Source: Ignelater luminosus (taxonomy: Eukaryota; Arthropoda; Insecta; Coleoptera; Elateridae). From it: a stretch of DNA of 64,000 bases. The position numbers and the translations under genes are program-made. The stretch is from the NCBI GenBank assembly GCA_011009095.1, contig VTPC01091024.1, positions 121,541 through 185,540 of the forward strand, given 5' to 3'. The notes beneath the pieces are model-generated. The model made no database searches. It saw nothing but the letters and a program-made list of their open reading frames with translations, and was not told where the DNA came from. Shown piece after piece: positions 22,802 through 34,424 of this stretch; the stretch's first letter is position 1; each line of letters opens with the position of its first letter.

Positions 22802-23851
22802 CACCTGCAGTTCAAAAGTTTGAGACTAATATTGTAAAAAACCATTACTATTTATTTACGTAGTAATTTTCAAATAACAAAAATATCGATAAGAAACAAG
22901 AAATAGCTGTCAAATTTGTAAGTAGAGTGTGGTTTTCAAAACAGTTTCTGCATCATTGTCGAAGAAAATCAATAAAGTTAATCAATTGAACATCGAAATG
23001 CATAGTGCTATAATGTCTCAAATAGCGAGAGAAATAGCAAAGCAGCTGGATATATCAAAAACCGGAGTTCATCACACTATCAAAAGAAAAAAACCAATAG
23101 TAACTAAGACAATTTGAAATCACGAAAACTAAAAGTTACTACCAGAAGACAAGTACATACAATTAACCACCAAAGCAAACAGAAAACTGGAGATTCTTAT
23201 GGAATTAATTGAAAACGTTCAGAGACTGTTTAACTATAGTTAAAAGAAGGTTACATAAAGGGTAGCAGCTCGCAAATCCTTCTTTCAGTCAGTTAACAAG
23301 AAGAAACGGTTGGCGTGAACAATAAAACATCACAATTGGACAAAAGCTGATTGGGTCCGAGTTTTATTGACCGACGAGTAAAAATTCGAAGTTTTTGATA
23401 TGAAAAGAAAATGTTATAGCTATTCAGACGAAGCCTACTAAAAATATTTTTCGACCCTTCACAAAGTCCTGGTTTGAACTCTACTGACCTGTTACGGGAA
23501 GAACTCAACGAAAAGGTAAGAAGCAAATGTGCAAAATTGAAGGAACAGGTGTGGAAGTTACTCTGTAAGAGGTGGAATAATATTTCTCAACAAACTGAAA
23601 AAAAATTAGTTGCGAAATTGCCGACAATGGTACCAGCTGTACAACAAGCAATAGGAGAAACTTTCGACAAAAAACCTGGGAAAGTACTAAAATGCTGCAT
23701 CATGCATTAGCCGCCGTATTGCTGTATTTTAAAATTAACTAAGGTGAGTTTGTTGTTTTGTATTCTGTGTTGCTAGATACTTGTGTTCAGATTTAAATCA
23801 TACTTTTATAAGTGAAAAATATAGGCGATCTCAAACTTTTGGACTGCATTG
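22802..23851 (+). mobile_element. Tc1-like element with internal deletion
   Basis: Inverted tips: CACCTGCAGTTCAAAAGTTT on the left, and the complement of the right end reading CAATGCAGTCCAAAAGTTTG, flanked by TA (22800-22801 and 23852-23853). The plus-strand transposase remnants are REIAKQLDISKTGVHHTIKR (HTH, about 23030-23090), KHHNWTKADWVRVLLTDE with the first catalytic D (about 23326-23380), then NSTDLLREELNEKV and VQQAIGETFDEK-type C-terminal sequence (23474-23710). Everything between the first D and the third acidic block is missing, so the second catalytic D is absent. At 1050 bp the copy is about a third shorter than a full Tc1. Confidence 0.82.
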
Positions 23852-23853
23852 TA

Positions 23854-25444
23854 GATTTTGGTTAATATCTGAGATATAATTCAACGTCTTAGTTCAAAAG
23901 CTTTCGTGGAAAATTCTATTTTAAAACCTCGATGAGCAGAATAAAGTTTGAAAAATGTCATTTTTATTCTACAATACAAGAAGAACAAAAAACTTTTGCG
24001 TTCAGTTGAATGTAGACTTTTATTTCTTTCTAAAGGCTTAAAGTATTCTCTCAAACTAATCCAACTCTTAATGAAGCCATTTATTAACAAAATAAATTAC
24101 TGCCCTTTTACTTTCTATTATTAAAATAAATAGCGAAGAAAACTAGTATATAGTTTTATGCAGTTCGCCCTGATAATGATAAGGATGTAAATAAAAAGAT
24201 ACAGTAAATTTCAGAAATATCGAGAAAATGAAAGATTTTAAACGAAACTTTAACACGCTGTAGCTCGGTATTAACGTCCCTAGACTTGTATTTGTAAGAA
24301 ATTCTGTTTATAGGGATCTTAGAAGGTAATGTTCTATGATATCAGAATATTTAAGTTTCTTTTTACTGTTGTAAATTTCCTGTATAGTTATCAAGTCGGA
24401 AGAAAGATTTATGCTTAAAACTAAATGTTACAATTACATAGTAAGCCTTGAACAATATGCACAAATACAATATTGAACAACAAAGTCTTCATACAAAATA
24501 AAGGATGATAATGAGAAAGCCACAAAGATAACCCTAGCTATGCACAAAACCGCCACTGCTTAATAGCCAGAGAAGATTTAGTACCAAAGCAGCCAACCTG
24601 TTTTATGCTTTAAAACATCGATTGGTATAACGATATCTACCAGATATAATTTATTAGAAGACTTGTTTTTGTGTTGTGATTAATTGAATCAATTCGGTGT
24701 TTAGATTAATTATAAAAATTCTAGGTAATAAAAACATTGTAAACACCAAATTTATAAATAGACACTTCACAATTGTCTGTAATTAATCATTTCTTAACTC
24801 TTGCTGAATTAATTCATTAACATAGATTATCGTACAAGTTTGCTTTGGGGTTTGATATTTGAATTTGAAATCATTTCAGTTTTACATATTCATTTTATTT
24901 GTTTCTACGGGTTGATAATCGATAACCATGTTTAGGTTATGCTGTATTTTAGAATTAGATCGTACGAAAAACTAACAGGCGGAATATGCGCTGCATTTCA
25001 TGCAAATAAAATAATATGAAAAAACTGAAGTTATTTTTGGTTGCTGCATGGAAAAGTATAGCATTGCAGAAAGTCGTGAAGCAAATAAATTGGATCTTTT
25101 TAGTTGCTGGCGATCGAAATCATATTAGAATACATAATTAGTACATAATTAACGTATAATTAAGTTACTCAATATCATGCAAACGTTGTACATATTATAT
25201 CAAGTGTCGCCTAAGATGTTTCACAAGATCTGGTCTTGCAGGAAATAATGTACGAATTTTATTAATCAAATGACGTTTATGAAGTTCTTGACTTCCTTAG
25301 CGACCATTTCTGCGAACCATCAAACGACTTACGTGTTAAGATCAAGTTTTCTATTCCTGCTTAATAACATATTTCATAATTAAAATTAATATCTTAACTT
25401 ACTTATTTGTAGGGTGTTCCAAAAGCTTTTAATCAAAAGATAGT
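23854..25444. other. AT-rich stretch without recognised gene
   Basis: No coding motif. The minus ORF at 23881-24090 has none. TGTAGGGTGTTCCAAAAGCT at 25410-25429 looks like an element tip but has no partner that I can see. Confidence 0.4.
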
Positions 25445-25739
25445 TGACCTTATTCCCTAACATATTTGTATATTGGGGCTAATGTAACTTACCATACAAG
25501 ATCTATTTTAAGAGTTTAATTAGTTAACTAAAACTAAAATAAATATGAGAATATTAAAAGATAAAGCCATAATTAAGAATCTTACTCTCTTTAAATAAAG
25601 TGTGTCCCACAAAAAATTGTAACAAAATTGAAAATTATTTTTACACAAACAAAAAGCAATTTTTATTTTTTACATAATTATATACATTTCGGGTAGCATA
25701 TCTGTTGATTTTCAATAGCAAGAAACACTAGTAGTCCTT

Positions 25740-26012
25740 TACAGAAAAAGAATCGATCACTTTCTTCTTGATGCCGTTCATAAGACTCTATTCAGTTTAT
25801 TGCTAGCACTTCTCTACTTCCTCTTGAATTTCTGTATACTATCTATCACTTTAGTGTTATCTTTTAATTTCCCTTTAATACCAGCCTAGTATTGCTCTAT
25901 AGAGAAAAGCTCGGGGCAATTGGGTGGATTAGCTTCTTCTGGTACAATATTAACACCAATTTCGGCATCCACTCCAAAACCGTTCTGCTGTAGTGTGCAG
26001 TGGCTAAAAGAT
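25740..26012 (-). pseudogene. mariner transposase, C-terminal part
   Basis: Minus-strand sequence encodes LLATAHYSRTVLEWM (after the position of the second catalytic D, here changed to L), a frame change, then EEANPPNCPELFSIEQY, the third acidic block, followed by a decayed C-terminus with several stops. The block NPPNCPEL matches that in the copy at 20240-20300. The left continuation of the fragment at 28278-28931 across the inserted DNA. Confidence 0.75.
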
Positions 26013-27129
26013 TGTATCTACGTTATGCTTTCTTATGAAGGGTAACAAGGGTGGATTTAGGCATGGTCTTTATGGGCTGCAGCACAGAGCCCCGTTCAAT
26101 CAAGGGGCCCCTTGTGCGGTCAGAAAAAAATAAAAATAACAATTTAAACTTTGCTAGGTATGGTTGGCAAAGTTGAGACTTGTCCCGTCCCGAGGCTGCT
26201 TCTGCAAAAGGCAGCCTTGGGTATTTTCTAGAGACCTGCTTGTTCCGGACTTGCCTTAAGTTGGTTTAGTGCACCGCGTGCTCCTCCGTCCTTTAAAGTT
26301 GTGACTTTTGACTCAATTAATGAAGCCAAGTATTCGTAATCGGTCATTACTATGCACGTAGAATTCTTCAACTGGCTCAAAGTTCTTCTAGTTCCATAAA
26401 ATTACTTTTGAAATAAACGTTTGTTCCACCAACGTGAGTCTTTTTGCTGTTTTCTTTTATTTATCAAAATCTGATATTATTACAATTAATACTAGTCCAT
26501 GAGAATTCTTATTATTTAATTGGAATAGCTTTATAATATTATCAGAAGCAAGGAAAAGTAGTTGGATGACATTTTGATACCAAAATCTCAGATACAGATA
26601 TCAACATACCCTTACAGTATACCCCTTAGGTAAGGATAAAATTCTAAGGTTAAATTCAAAGATTATAGAGTTAGTAAGATTAGAAACGGGGCGACTACAA
26701 ACTATAGGAGTGCCATCTGTAGTCTCAGAATGGCAACAAGTAGTTATTTAACAACAATTGTTCAAGTTGACTACTTTACCTACTGTCATTTATTTTGTTT
26801 GTATTCTGTTTGTGGTTATGTCAATGTATAGCACGTTCTCATTTTAGAGTGTTATTGTTGTTGTGTATTTTTTATTTTAGAATATTAATGGTAATTTAAA
26901 AGTGACTTTGATAAAGATTATTTTTGGTCTCCCTGTTGTATTAATACAAATCTGTAAGAAGTATACACATACATACTTCACTTTGACAATTGTTATTAAC
27001 AAAATACTTGCTGGTGAAAGATTTTGATAAAGGAAATAAAGAACATTGTACAATGTACGTAACTTTTATTACTAAAATTTATTTTTACAAATTAGAGTTC
27101 CTTTTCTTATATACCATCTTTCCAATGTA

Positions 27130-27323
27130 CAGTGAACCGAAATAAATACGGGGCACGATATGGTTTTAAAACTACCCTTTGTAAATGTGTCTTCAGTTTA
27201 AGTAAAGCTATACTCTTCATTGTTATGTTTTATGGCGCTACCTAACTTAATAAAGAGCATTTACCCGAACAAAGAATAAAAATCGGATTAACAGCTTTTT
27301 AAAAACATTATTTTTGTTCACTG
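27130..27323. mobile_element. 194-bp mariner-type MITE
   Basis: Begins CAGTGAACCGAAATAAATA and ends in the complement of CAGTGAACAAAAATAATG, flanked by TA (27128-27129 and 27324-27325). No coding capacity. Its TA duplication and size fit a Tc1/mariner-mobilised MITE. It lies wholly inside the 1436-bp element and is therefore younger than it. Confidence 0.7.
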
Positions 27324-27536
27324 TACATAACTTTTTGTTAATAAATCATTGAGTGGTATTATGAATGATATATTAAGCCGTAAATTAAAAAAAATATCTA
27401 CTAATTTTATGGCAACCATTAGCAATCTTTATCTCAAGCTAAAAATTTTGTAAGGTTATCTTTATCTTTTTTTAATAGGCATAAATAGTTATTTAAGCAA
27501 CGAGGGCGGTAAGTACGTTTTACCGATTTGAGGGTA

Positions 27537-27593
27537 ATCGGTTTGGGGACTGAGCGCGTAGCCCGAAGTACCTAATATTACCCGAAACCGATT
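27537..27593. repeat. hairpin-forming inverted repeat
   Basis: AATCGGTTTGGG (27537-27548) pairs with CCCGAAACCGATT (27581-27593), giving a 12-13-bp stem with one bulged or mismatched position and a loop of about 32 bases. Confidence 0.7.
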
Positions 27594-27770
27594 GTACTAA
27601 CGCTACTGTCATTAGGTAATTTTGATGTGCCAGCGATGGAAAGTGGTGAATCGTCAGCTGCGGTTCATCCAAAAGAAAAACAATTTGTTTTCAATAACTG
27701 TACTGTAACTTTTAATGTTAATTAATTATATTTATTATTAATAAAAGTTTGAAATAAATGTTTTTATTAC

Positions 27771-27790
27771 TTACCACCCGCGGGCGGTAA
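27771..27790. repeat. 20-bp near-perfect palindrome TTACCACCCG/CGGGCGGTAA
   Basis: One mismatched pair in ten. The half-site GGCGGTAA or its complement recurs at about 27505, 27785 and 27797, giving a small cluster of TTACCGCC-type motifs in an otherwise AT-rich element. Possibly a subterminal protein-binding repeat of an element buried here. Confidence 0.6.
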
Positions 27791-28277
27791 AATTAACTTA
27801 CCGCACACAGTACATGACTCGTAAAAACGCCCGACTGTGCAAAAAAGTTTTTTATATTTAATATAGAACGTTTATAATAACGACTTGTTTATATAAAATT
27901 TATTTTAAAAATTCGAGTTTTTCATAACACAACATGGTGTTTTATTAGGGCGACTTCTGTGTGTCAACTTATAAAACATGTCGAACGTCAGCGTCATCTT
28001 TGTGTTTCAGAACGGTACTAGATGTCAAAATCATAGTCGCTTTTTATTTGGTCATATATGAGCTTCGAATCTTACTAACTCTATAATCTTCGGTTAAATT
28101 GTATGTCGCATTATGGGAGGAGATATCTTGACAAAAACCTTGAAACGCGTCGTGAGATTATGCTTCATAGGAAGACTGCTATGTAATTCAATTCAGGGGC
28201 GGATTTGGTATATCCAAGTGCATCAAATAAAATTTAAAAAAAAATCTTCAATGTTTGTTGACTATAATTTGTCCTGT

Positions 28278-28931
28278 TTAAAGTGGATAAAAAACCAGTT
28301 TACTCTGTGACGTAGATATCTTGATTACTGTTCCTATAGTGATAAAAGAGCCACTTTTGAGGCCACAGGAGAAAATTGACTGCCAAACGAGAAACTTTCT
28401 TGGAAACTTTGATACTCGTTTGGTCATCACTTCTCTTAGGACATCATTTCGATGTTTTTTCACATAGTATTTTGGGCCAGATAATTGTTGACAATTGGCT
28501 AATACGTAGGTTTCATCATCCATGATTACACAACTGTCGAAATTTCTAAGCATCTCCGTATAAAATTTTCGTGCATTTCTATGCTGCTGTTTACTCCTTT
28601 CTGGCACTTTTGTAGCTCTAAATGTCTTTAAACCTTGAGTTTTTTAATTCTATCGACAGTGGAGTTCGTGGTATTACAACGTTGTATGGACGCCTTCGAT
28701 ATGCATTCACTACATTTTTTACTAAACTTGCTTCACCTACATCAGCTTTCAGTCCACTTCCCTTTTCTTTTTCAAAAGTCTAAGTATGTTTAAAACACAG
28801 ACTTATGTATCCCTTACAACTGTTCTTCTGCTCAGTTTCAATTCCTTTGCAATAGCAGAATATGAAAGTTTAGGATTTTGTTGGTATTTGTAAATAACTT
28901 CTTTTCGCGTGTCTAACTCTTTCGATAACAT
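28278..28931 (-). pseudogene. mariner transposase, N-terminal and core part
   Basis: Starts at an ATG (28931-28929): MLSKELDTRKEVIYKYQQ, then YSAIAKELKLSRRTVVRDT (helix-turn-helix), then a stretch with stops and frame changes (28610-28800). The open core has VPERSKQQHRNARKFY, CVIMDDETYVLANCQQLSG with the first catalytic D, and KFLVWQSIFSCGLKSGSFIT (28310-28607). It breaks off near INQDIYVTE, where the inserted DNA begins. Its partner half is at 25740-26012. Closely similar in layout to the copy at 19952-21181. Confidence 0.8.
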
Positions 28932-29142
28932 TTTGTAAGAATACTTTGACAGAAACAATTAATATTGGGTGTAACGATAAGTCAAGATTACTAGATTTAA
29001 GCGCAGAGTAAGAACTACGGGGTAATGCTGTTTGTTTAAAAAAAATTAATTTTAGAAGTTATAACTATTTTACCTGGGGCACACTTTAAATCTTGTACGT
29101 TGTATTAGCGCTAATATAGGTTAGAGAATAAGGTCCAGTGTC

Positions 29143-31873
29143 ATTATTTGTAAAAACAGCAAAAAATGTTACCCGAAAAACTTATAGAGAACGCTTACCT
29201 GCATTTCCAAAACCATTTCTGACTCTACAGGGCGTTCTACTAACAAGCAATTTTAATAAAACGCGCCATATACATATTTATATTCAGTAGTGTCATCCTA
29301 TTTTACGATTGGCCCTGGTATGATATTACTGATTAGGATTACAGTAATACAGCTTTGTAAGATCCGAATCCAACAGTTTCGGAATTCAAGTGTTTATTGT
29401 AAGATGTCAAGTTTTGCAAGTAGTGCTGGTACAATACAGCTACTGTAGAAAGAAAAAAGTAAAACAAGATTTTCACATGAGGGTAATATAAAATCAAATG
29501 TTCACTACCTGCATGCTTGAATTTAAATTGTATCCTATCTTCTGGGAACAACTGCTATATACCAAGAAATTAACTCCCACAAATGAATAATTTAAATTCC
29601 TTCTACATAAGCTACGCATGTCTTAAATGATTTCTTTATCCCACAATAAACATGTTATTATAACAAATAGAGATACGCCGCCGCTTATCGAATTAAACGT
29701 TGAATATTAATAACTTAGCAGCTTGTTTCAAAGGTGGCTCCTGCCCATTGTTTTATTGTTGTAATTATGAGGCACACCTTTAACAGAATAAAGCTGACAT
29801 GTAATTTAGCAGTGGCTGCATTTCAAATTCAAATTTATTAAATTATTAGAAATAACTATGTAATTACATAAATAAATAGAAATAAATTCCATCCTTTTTG
29901 CATGTCCTTAACCTATGAATAACTTTAACAAACACGTAATTTTTATAATTAACGTTTTCTCCTGTGAAACCACAAATGGCGAATCAAAAGCGCCTGTGGG
30001 GTATCATTTTATATAAAAAAGTAAATAAACATATGTCTCAGCAAGCTAATTTTAGAATTTCAAAAATAATTTGCTAACAAAATTTATTGAATATAAATAA
30101 CAATAAAAATCGCTTTTATTCTTGAGGAATTTCCAATAAAACGTTTGAATTACGACAATTTCTAAAAACCTCACAGTTGTCTATAATTTCATTCAAAATG
30201 AATTCGAGAGTATTACAAATAAAAATACAATTGACATTCGGGTGTTAAAAACTGATCCTGTTTAACCACTACATACAATAAAAATAAAAATTTTATAAGA
30301 TTACAAAACCTTACTTAACTAGAACCTGTATAAGTACAAGTTCTTTTCGCCGTGCGCGCTAAGTGGAAAACAGCAGGGGTGCTGGTTTTAGGAACCCCGC
30401 GGTTGCCTATAACTCACCACCATCTACCACCAATTATATGTACATTATCATTCCAACAAGTGTCTAACCAATATGTATGTTTATAACATTTACACATAAT
30501 TAAATAGAAATTAACTGCTTCTATTAGCCGCGAACAATATTAAACGAGAAGTGAATAATTTTATTTCTTTCAAAATTAATAAAACCATAAACAAGACGAG
30601 AAAATAATGGAAAAGGAAAGTAATTTTGGTTTTAATCATTTATACATAACTCGTCTTGTTTTTTTATGAAAACACTAACTATGCTTCCAACAGTTAATTT
30701 TAAAAATTAGTTTTTTGTTCCAAAATAGCTAACTGTAAAAGAAATATTTAAAAAATGAAAGCCGTCGAGCAACTTCGAAAAATAAAAGGTTATATATGGT
30801 TTACTCCAAACCTAAAATAAACATTCGTTAACTAGTACGGTTTCAAAAATATTTTTTTCATTAGTAACCTTTTAAATTAGTAGAGTTATTATTCTTAACT
30901 TTCAAGATAAATAAAGATTCCCCAAATAGAGTTTTTCTACGAACAAAACGAGGAATATGAATGGAGCTTGTGGTCACATTTAATTTAGTGTTAACAGCTC
31001 TCATAGTAAACATTTCTCGGCTTATAACAATATGGAATCCATTCGTTTCAAAAACATCACCTAATCGACTAACGTTCGTGAGCAAACATCAGAGCATAAC
31101 ACAGTAGCACGATGTATAACGAGTCGTATAAACATAGCAGGTGGCAATGTAAGTAATGCAAATGTTGTGATTCAACATCGTGGTTACAAATGACGCAATA
31201 TACATCAATATGGCTACAGCCCACCATAGATAATTTTCCTGCACACCGTTTCGTACGAGCAGAGAAGCATTCGAGAATTTAAATCTGTGATCCAAGTTAA
31301 CCGGCTGCAAAGCACGCCTTGTGACTTGTAGTATGGCGAGGGTAGCGCTATGGGGCTCTAGTCATAAATAACCAAAGTAAAGAAAAGGAATGCCGATGAG
31401 ATCTGGGTGCGGGCTAACGTGTTTCTGCGTAGGGGTACGCACCATTAAAACGCTTCTCAACTAATTCTTCACTAATAGATAACAGTAAATCAATGAATGG
31501 TAGTAAAATTTAAACTGCATCACTTTCCTATCTTATCTATGTAGACCACTAAAAAAATAGAGGAATTCTGTTTACTGTGTGTTGATTTGATATTGGTCTA
31601 GCTGTTTTACTTTTTATTGTAAAATGTGCGTTACGTTAAATCTTCGTTTTGGAAAGAAACACGTATTAGTACTATGTTGTTTCACACTTTAGAACGATAA
31701 AACCCTCGATTTAGTATAGGCACATTAATAATATCAATTATTATAGTTTGAATTATATTAGATCTGTTTTACAGTGCATAGTATTCAACCACATAATCAG
31801 TCCCCAGCATCTTTTCAGTAGCCAATTCATTATACAAGGTGTTACGTGAGTGTTCCTATTTCTCTGACAAATA
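29143..31873. other. AT-rich stretch with two GC-richer islands, no recognised gene
   Basis: Islands stand out at about 30345-30430 and 31260-31445; neither shows an exon with good splice sites. The minus ORF at 31089-31310 (73 codons) contains a hydrophobic stretch WWAVAILMYIASFVTTML that could span a membrane, but I recognise no family. ACAGGGCGTTCTACTAACAA at 29228 resembles an unpaired element tip. A minus-strand AATGCAG followed by GTAAGC near 29200 is donor-like. Confidence 0.35.
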
Positions 31874-33344
31874 CACACATGGAAAAAGTTAAGGATATTT
31901 AAAAAATACCTACAGAATTTGTTATTAACCTAAGTTTTATAATTTATCTAGGTTTATATGGGAAATATTTAACATGTATAACCAAGAACTGAACAAAAAG
32001 TAAACAAAAACAAAAGAAAAACTATAAAAATTAAATAACTCAAAATAAAAACAAAAATCCAATAATTGTTCAAATGTCATTTGTATAATTAGTAAAGTGT
32101 ATAACCTTTGTGATTGAGAATTACACTTTGTACTTGTCGTGGCATACTTAAAATTACATTAGTATCTATCAATTCCAGCGGCAAAGTGTCCCAAACCGTA
32201 GGTAAAACTGCCCTTAGTTCTTTTAAAGTCGTTGACTGAAGAGTATGCTGTCTCAATGCAGTTTCAAGCATTGCCCACATATGTTCTATCGGATTAAGGT
32301 CGGGAGAACAAGGTGGTAATTGTATGTTGTCTATATCGTTTTCTACAATTTGATTCAGCACATTTCTCGCTCGATGTGGTCTAGCATTATCATCTAGAAA
32401 TAGAAATTGCGGCTCTAAATTGTACCCACAGTCCCCGAGGATACCATTTATAATGTCATCTTGGTATATATGGGAATTCATAGTTCCCAGGAAAAATGTA
32501 TAATTCCGTGCGCCCACCTAGAAAGAATCCTGCCCAAACTATAACTCCACCGCTGCCAAATGGATGTACCTCTTGTACAAGGTTTTGCCATTTTCGCTAG
32601 AATCACTATTTAACGCAATTCTGGGTTCATCAATACACATAACACAACTCCATTCTTGATTCCATTGAGATCACTCCCCACACCATCTTAAGCGGTTCCT
32701 CCGGTGAACATTCCCTAAAGAAACTGCTCGTCATGGCCTTCATGATCTTAAATCTACTTAATGTAGTCGATTAAGAATGGTTCTACGTGTTACACTCACT
32801 CCTGTTGCTTGATACAAGAAATTTCTTATTCTCGATCAGGGATAGGTTACATTTTTTTTGCAGTAATTGATACGTACCTGTCTTGTTCAACAGTTGTGAC
32901 TCGTGGTCTACCTGTGCGAGGTCTTTCTTTGACAGATCTAGTTTGTCGATATCTGGTATAAAATCTGCTTATCACACTTTGCGTTACATGTACCTGGGCA
33001 GCAACGTCAACTTGCCCTAGACCAGCTTGAATCATGCCAATTGCTCTGTTTTCTTCAGGACTAGTTAAATGAACCCTTTTCATGATATACAACAATCGTA
33101 CATTTCAGTTTTGTAGAAATCGCCAGTTTAAATGTATAAATTCAACTCGATATTAAATAAAAATATTTTGTCAAACTCAACACTTAAGAAAATATGAAAA
33201 CAAAAATTTTCTGAGAAAGTTAAACAGTGGCTACTTGATCTTACATTATCATAAAGGGGTGAAAAAGGTAAATTATACAGTTTGAGTGCAGTATTAAGAA
33301 TTTAAACCGGCAAAATTACAATACCCTTAACTTTTTTCCATGTG
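31874..33344 (-). mobile_element. Tc1-like (DD34E) element, about 1.47 kb
   Basis: Inverted tips CACACATGGAAAAAGTTAAG (left) and CACATGGAAAAAAGTTAAGG (complement of the right), flanked by TA (31872-31873 and 33345-33346). The tips differ by a 2-bp AC unit. It encloses a minus-strand transposase in three frames. Size and layout are those of a full-length element. Confidence 0.82.
32089..33077 (-). pseudogene. Tc1-family DD34E transposase, frameshifted
   Basis: The N-terminus (from about 33077) is MKRVHLTSPEENRAIGMIQA, then VDVAAQVHVTQSVISRFYTR (first HTH) and ERPRTGRPRVTT (GRPR motif). After a stop at about 32847 come decayed frames with CIDEPRIALNSD (first catalytic D, about 32620-32650). 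The C-terminal 142 codons (32089-32517) are open: FLFLDDNARPHRARNV with the second D, and PPCSPDLNPIEHMWAMLETA with the third acidic residue. I count 34 residues between them, hence DD34E. All three acidic residues remain, but the middle third is broken. Confidence 0.85.
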
Positions 33345-33346
33345 TA

Positions 33347-34424
33347 TTTACTTGAAATATTTGAATCACATATGACGATCGCCTCCACTGCCTTACATAA
33401 GGATGTGATATTATAAACTTTGTAGAAGAAGACCGATACGCCTAAGAATTAAATCCAAATTCTTCATCTCGTATGCTTCTTATCTATAAATTATTTCATG
33501 ACACTGGTTACTCTAAATGATCTTTTGATGGAAATAGTTATTTCTAATTGGTTTTGTAAAAGGTAGCCAAGTGAAACAATCAAGGTTCTAAGGAGAAAGA
33601 AAATACTATAATGAAATCTCGAGTTTATCGACTATATTAAGTCTTTAATTTAAGAAATTTCGTTTTTTGTAAGAAAAGGTGATACAGAATGTATTCGAAA
33701 ATTGACATAACCAGATTTTTAGAGGATTGGGCCAAATAGAGAAATATTAAAACAAAGATCATTTGAAACTTTTTGAACATTGAAACTTTATTCAGATTTT
33801 CTCTATACATCTTCTAAACATTAAGAGTTGGAATGTTTTCAGATAGTAAAACATCTTAGCTTTTGATTAAACATGCCTGTCAGATTCGCTCTCCTCTCCT
33901 TAACCAATTGTGGTAACTGAAATAAAACATTTTCATTCACCCTACAGCTAAGACATCCTCGCAGCCGCAATATAACGCTCTTCATCGCCAAAATTCAACC
34001 AACAAACTAACAATCTTCGTGGTGCATTACGAAACACTCGCTGTAGGAATGGAAAGAACGAATCCACAACGCTGTTTCATCAGATTTTCTTCCCGAAGAG
34101 ATCAAGCCCAGACACTATGTTCATCTGCCCTTTCAAATTACCATTATCCCTCCTCTTCATGGCTGAACAGACTATATTGACCACAACAAACCACAACTTG
34201 TCTTTGTTTTGGCGTGTGGTTCATTAAAGCCCGTGACTTGTCTGGACTAGGCTAAAATTTTGCATTTGTTTGGAAAAACCAGAGTCCCACCACCTGCAGT
34301 TCGATATGGTTCGTGGTTCATTAGGGTCTGGGTTCAAAGCGTGGTTTTTGTCAAGCAAACGAGCAGCTACGATAAATCTACTCCACACTTTTTTTGACTT
34401 GTTATAACTTCTACCATTTCATAA
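33347..34424. other. no gene recognised
   Basis: AT-rich up to about 33860; from there to about 34330 the sequence is less AT-rich and looks like decayed coding DNA, but neither strand gave a motif I could assign. Likely an old element fragment. Confidence 0.35.

Larger units (their letters stand above)
26657..28092. mobile_element. 1436-bp non-coding TIR element with 8-bp target duplication
   Basis: Tips CAAAGATTATAGAGTTAGTA (left) and CGAAGATTATAGAGTTAGTA (complement of the right) match over at least 27 bases with one difference near the tip, and more loosely for about 80. An exact 8-bp duplication GTTAAATT flanks them (26649-26656 and 28093-28100). No ORF with transposase motifs is present, so it is non-autonomous. 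An 8-bp duplication fits hAT- or P-type transposases, but the tips fit no family I can name with confidence. Internal features: the 194-bp MITE at 27130 and the palindromes at 27537-27593 and 27771-27790. Confidence 0.75.
26046..28208 (+). repeat. two direct copies of a hAT-like terminus
   Basis: CAAGGGTGGATTTAGGCATG (26046) and CAGGGGCGGATTTGGTATAT (28194) are variants of a CAGGGGCGGATTTRG tip seen on hAT-like elements. The left copy continues into GGGCTGCAGCACAGAGCCCC, the GC-rich head typical of such elements. Both point the same way, so they are two left ends rather than the two ends of one element. Between them lies the 1436-bp element at 26657. Which segment disrupted the mariner first cannot be settled by eye. 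Confidence 0.45.
25445..29142 (-). mobile_element. Tc1/mariner element split by later insertions
   Basis: The two ends carry diverged inverted sequence: GACCTTATTCCCTAACATAT (25445) against GACCTTATTCTCTAACCTAT read from the right (complement of about 29123-29142), then AAGTGTGYCCCA at about 25600 and 29075. The C-terminal half of the transposase lies at 25740-26012 and the N-terminal half at 28278-28931, both on minus. About 2.2 kb of unrelated sequence sits between them. Removing it leaves about 1.4 kb, a normal mariner size. The 190-base terminal stretches include an extra 85 bases on the left. Same transposase family as the element at 19952. Confidence 0.7.

Noticed and set aside
29180-29232. 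Minus-strand 41-bp exon ending AATGCAG/GTAAGC
   Set aside because: The acceptor is followed immediately by TAG, and the region overlaps a likely transposon tip (ACAGGGCGTTC).
31089-31310. 73-codon minus ORF with one hydrophobic stretch
   Set aside because: No homology recognised and no promoter, splice or repeat context; chance is likely in AT-rich DNA.
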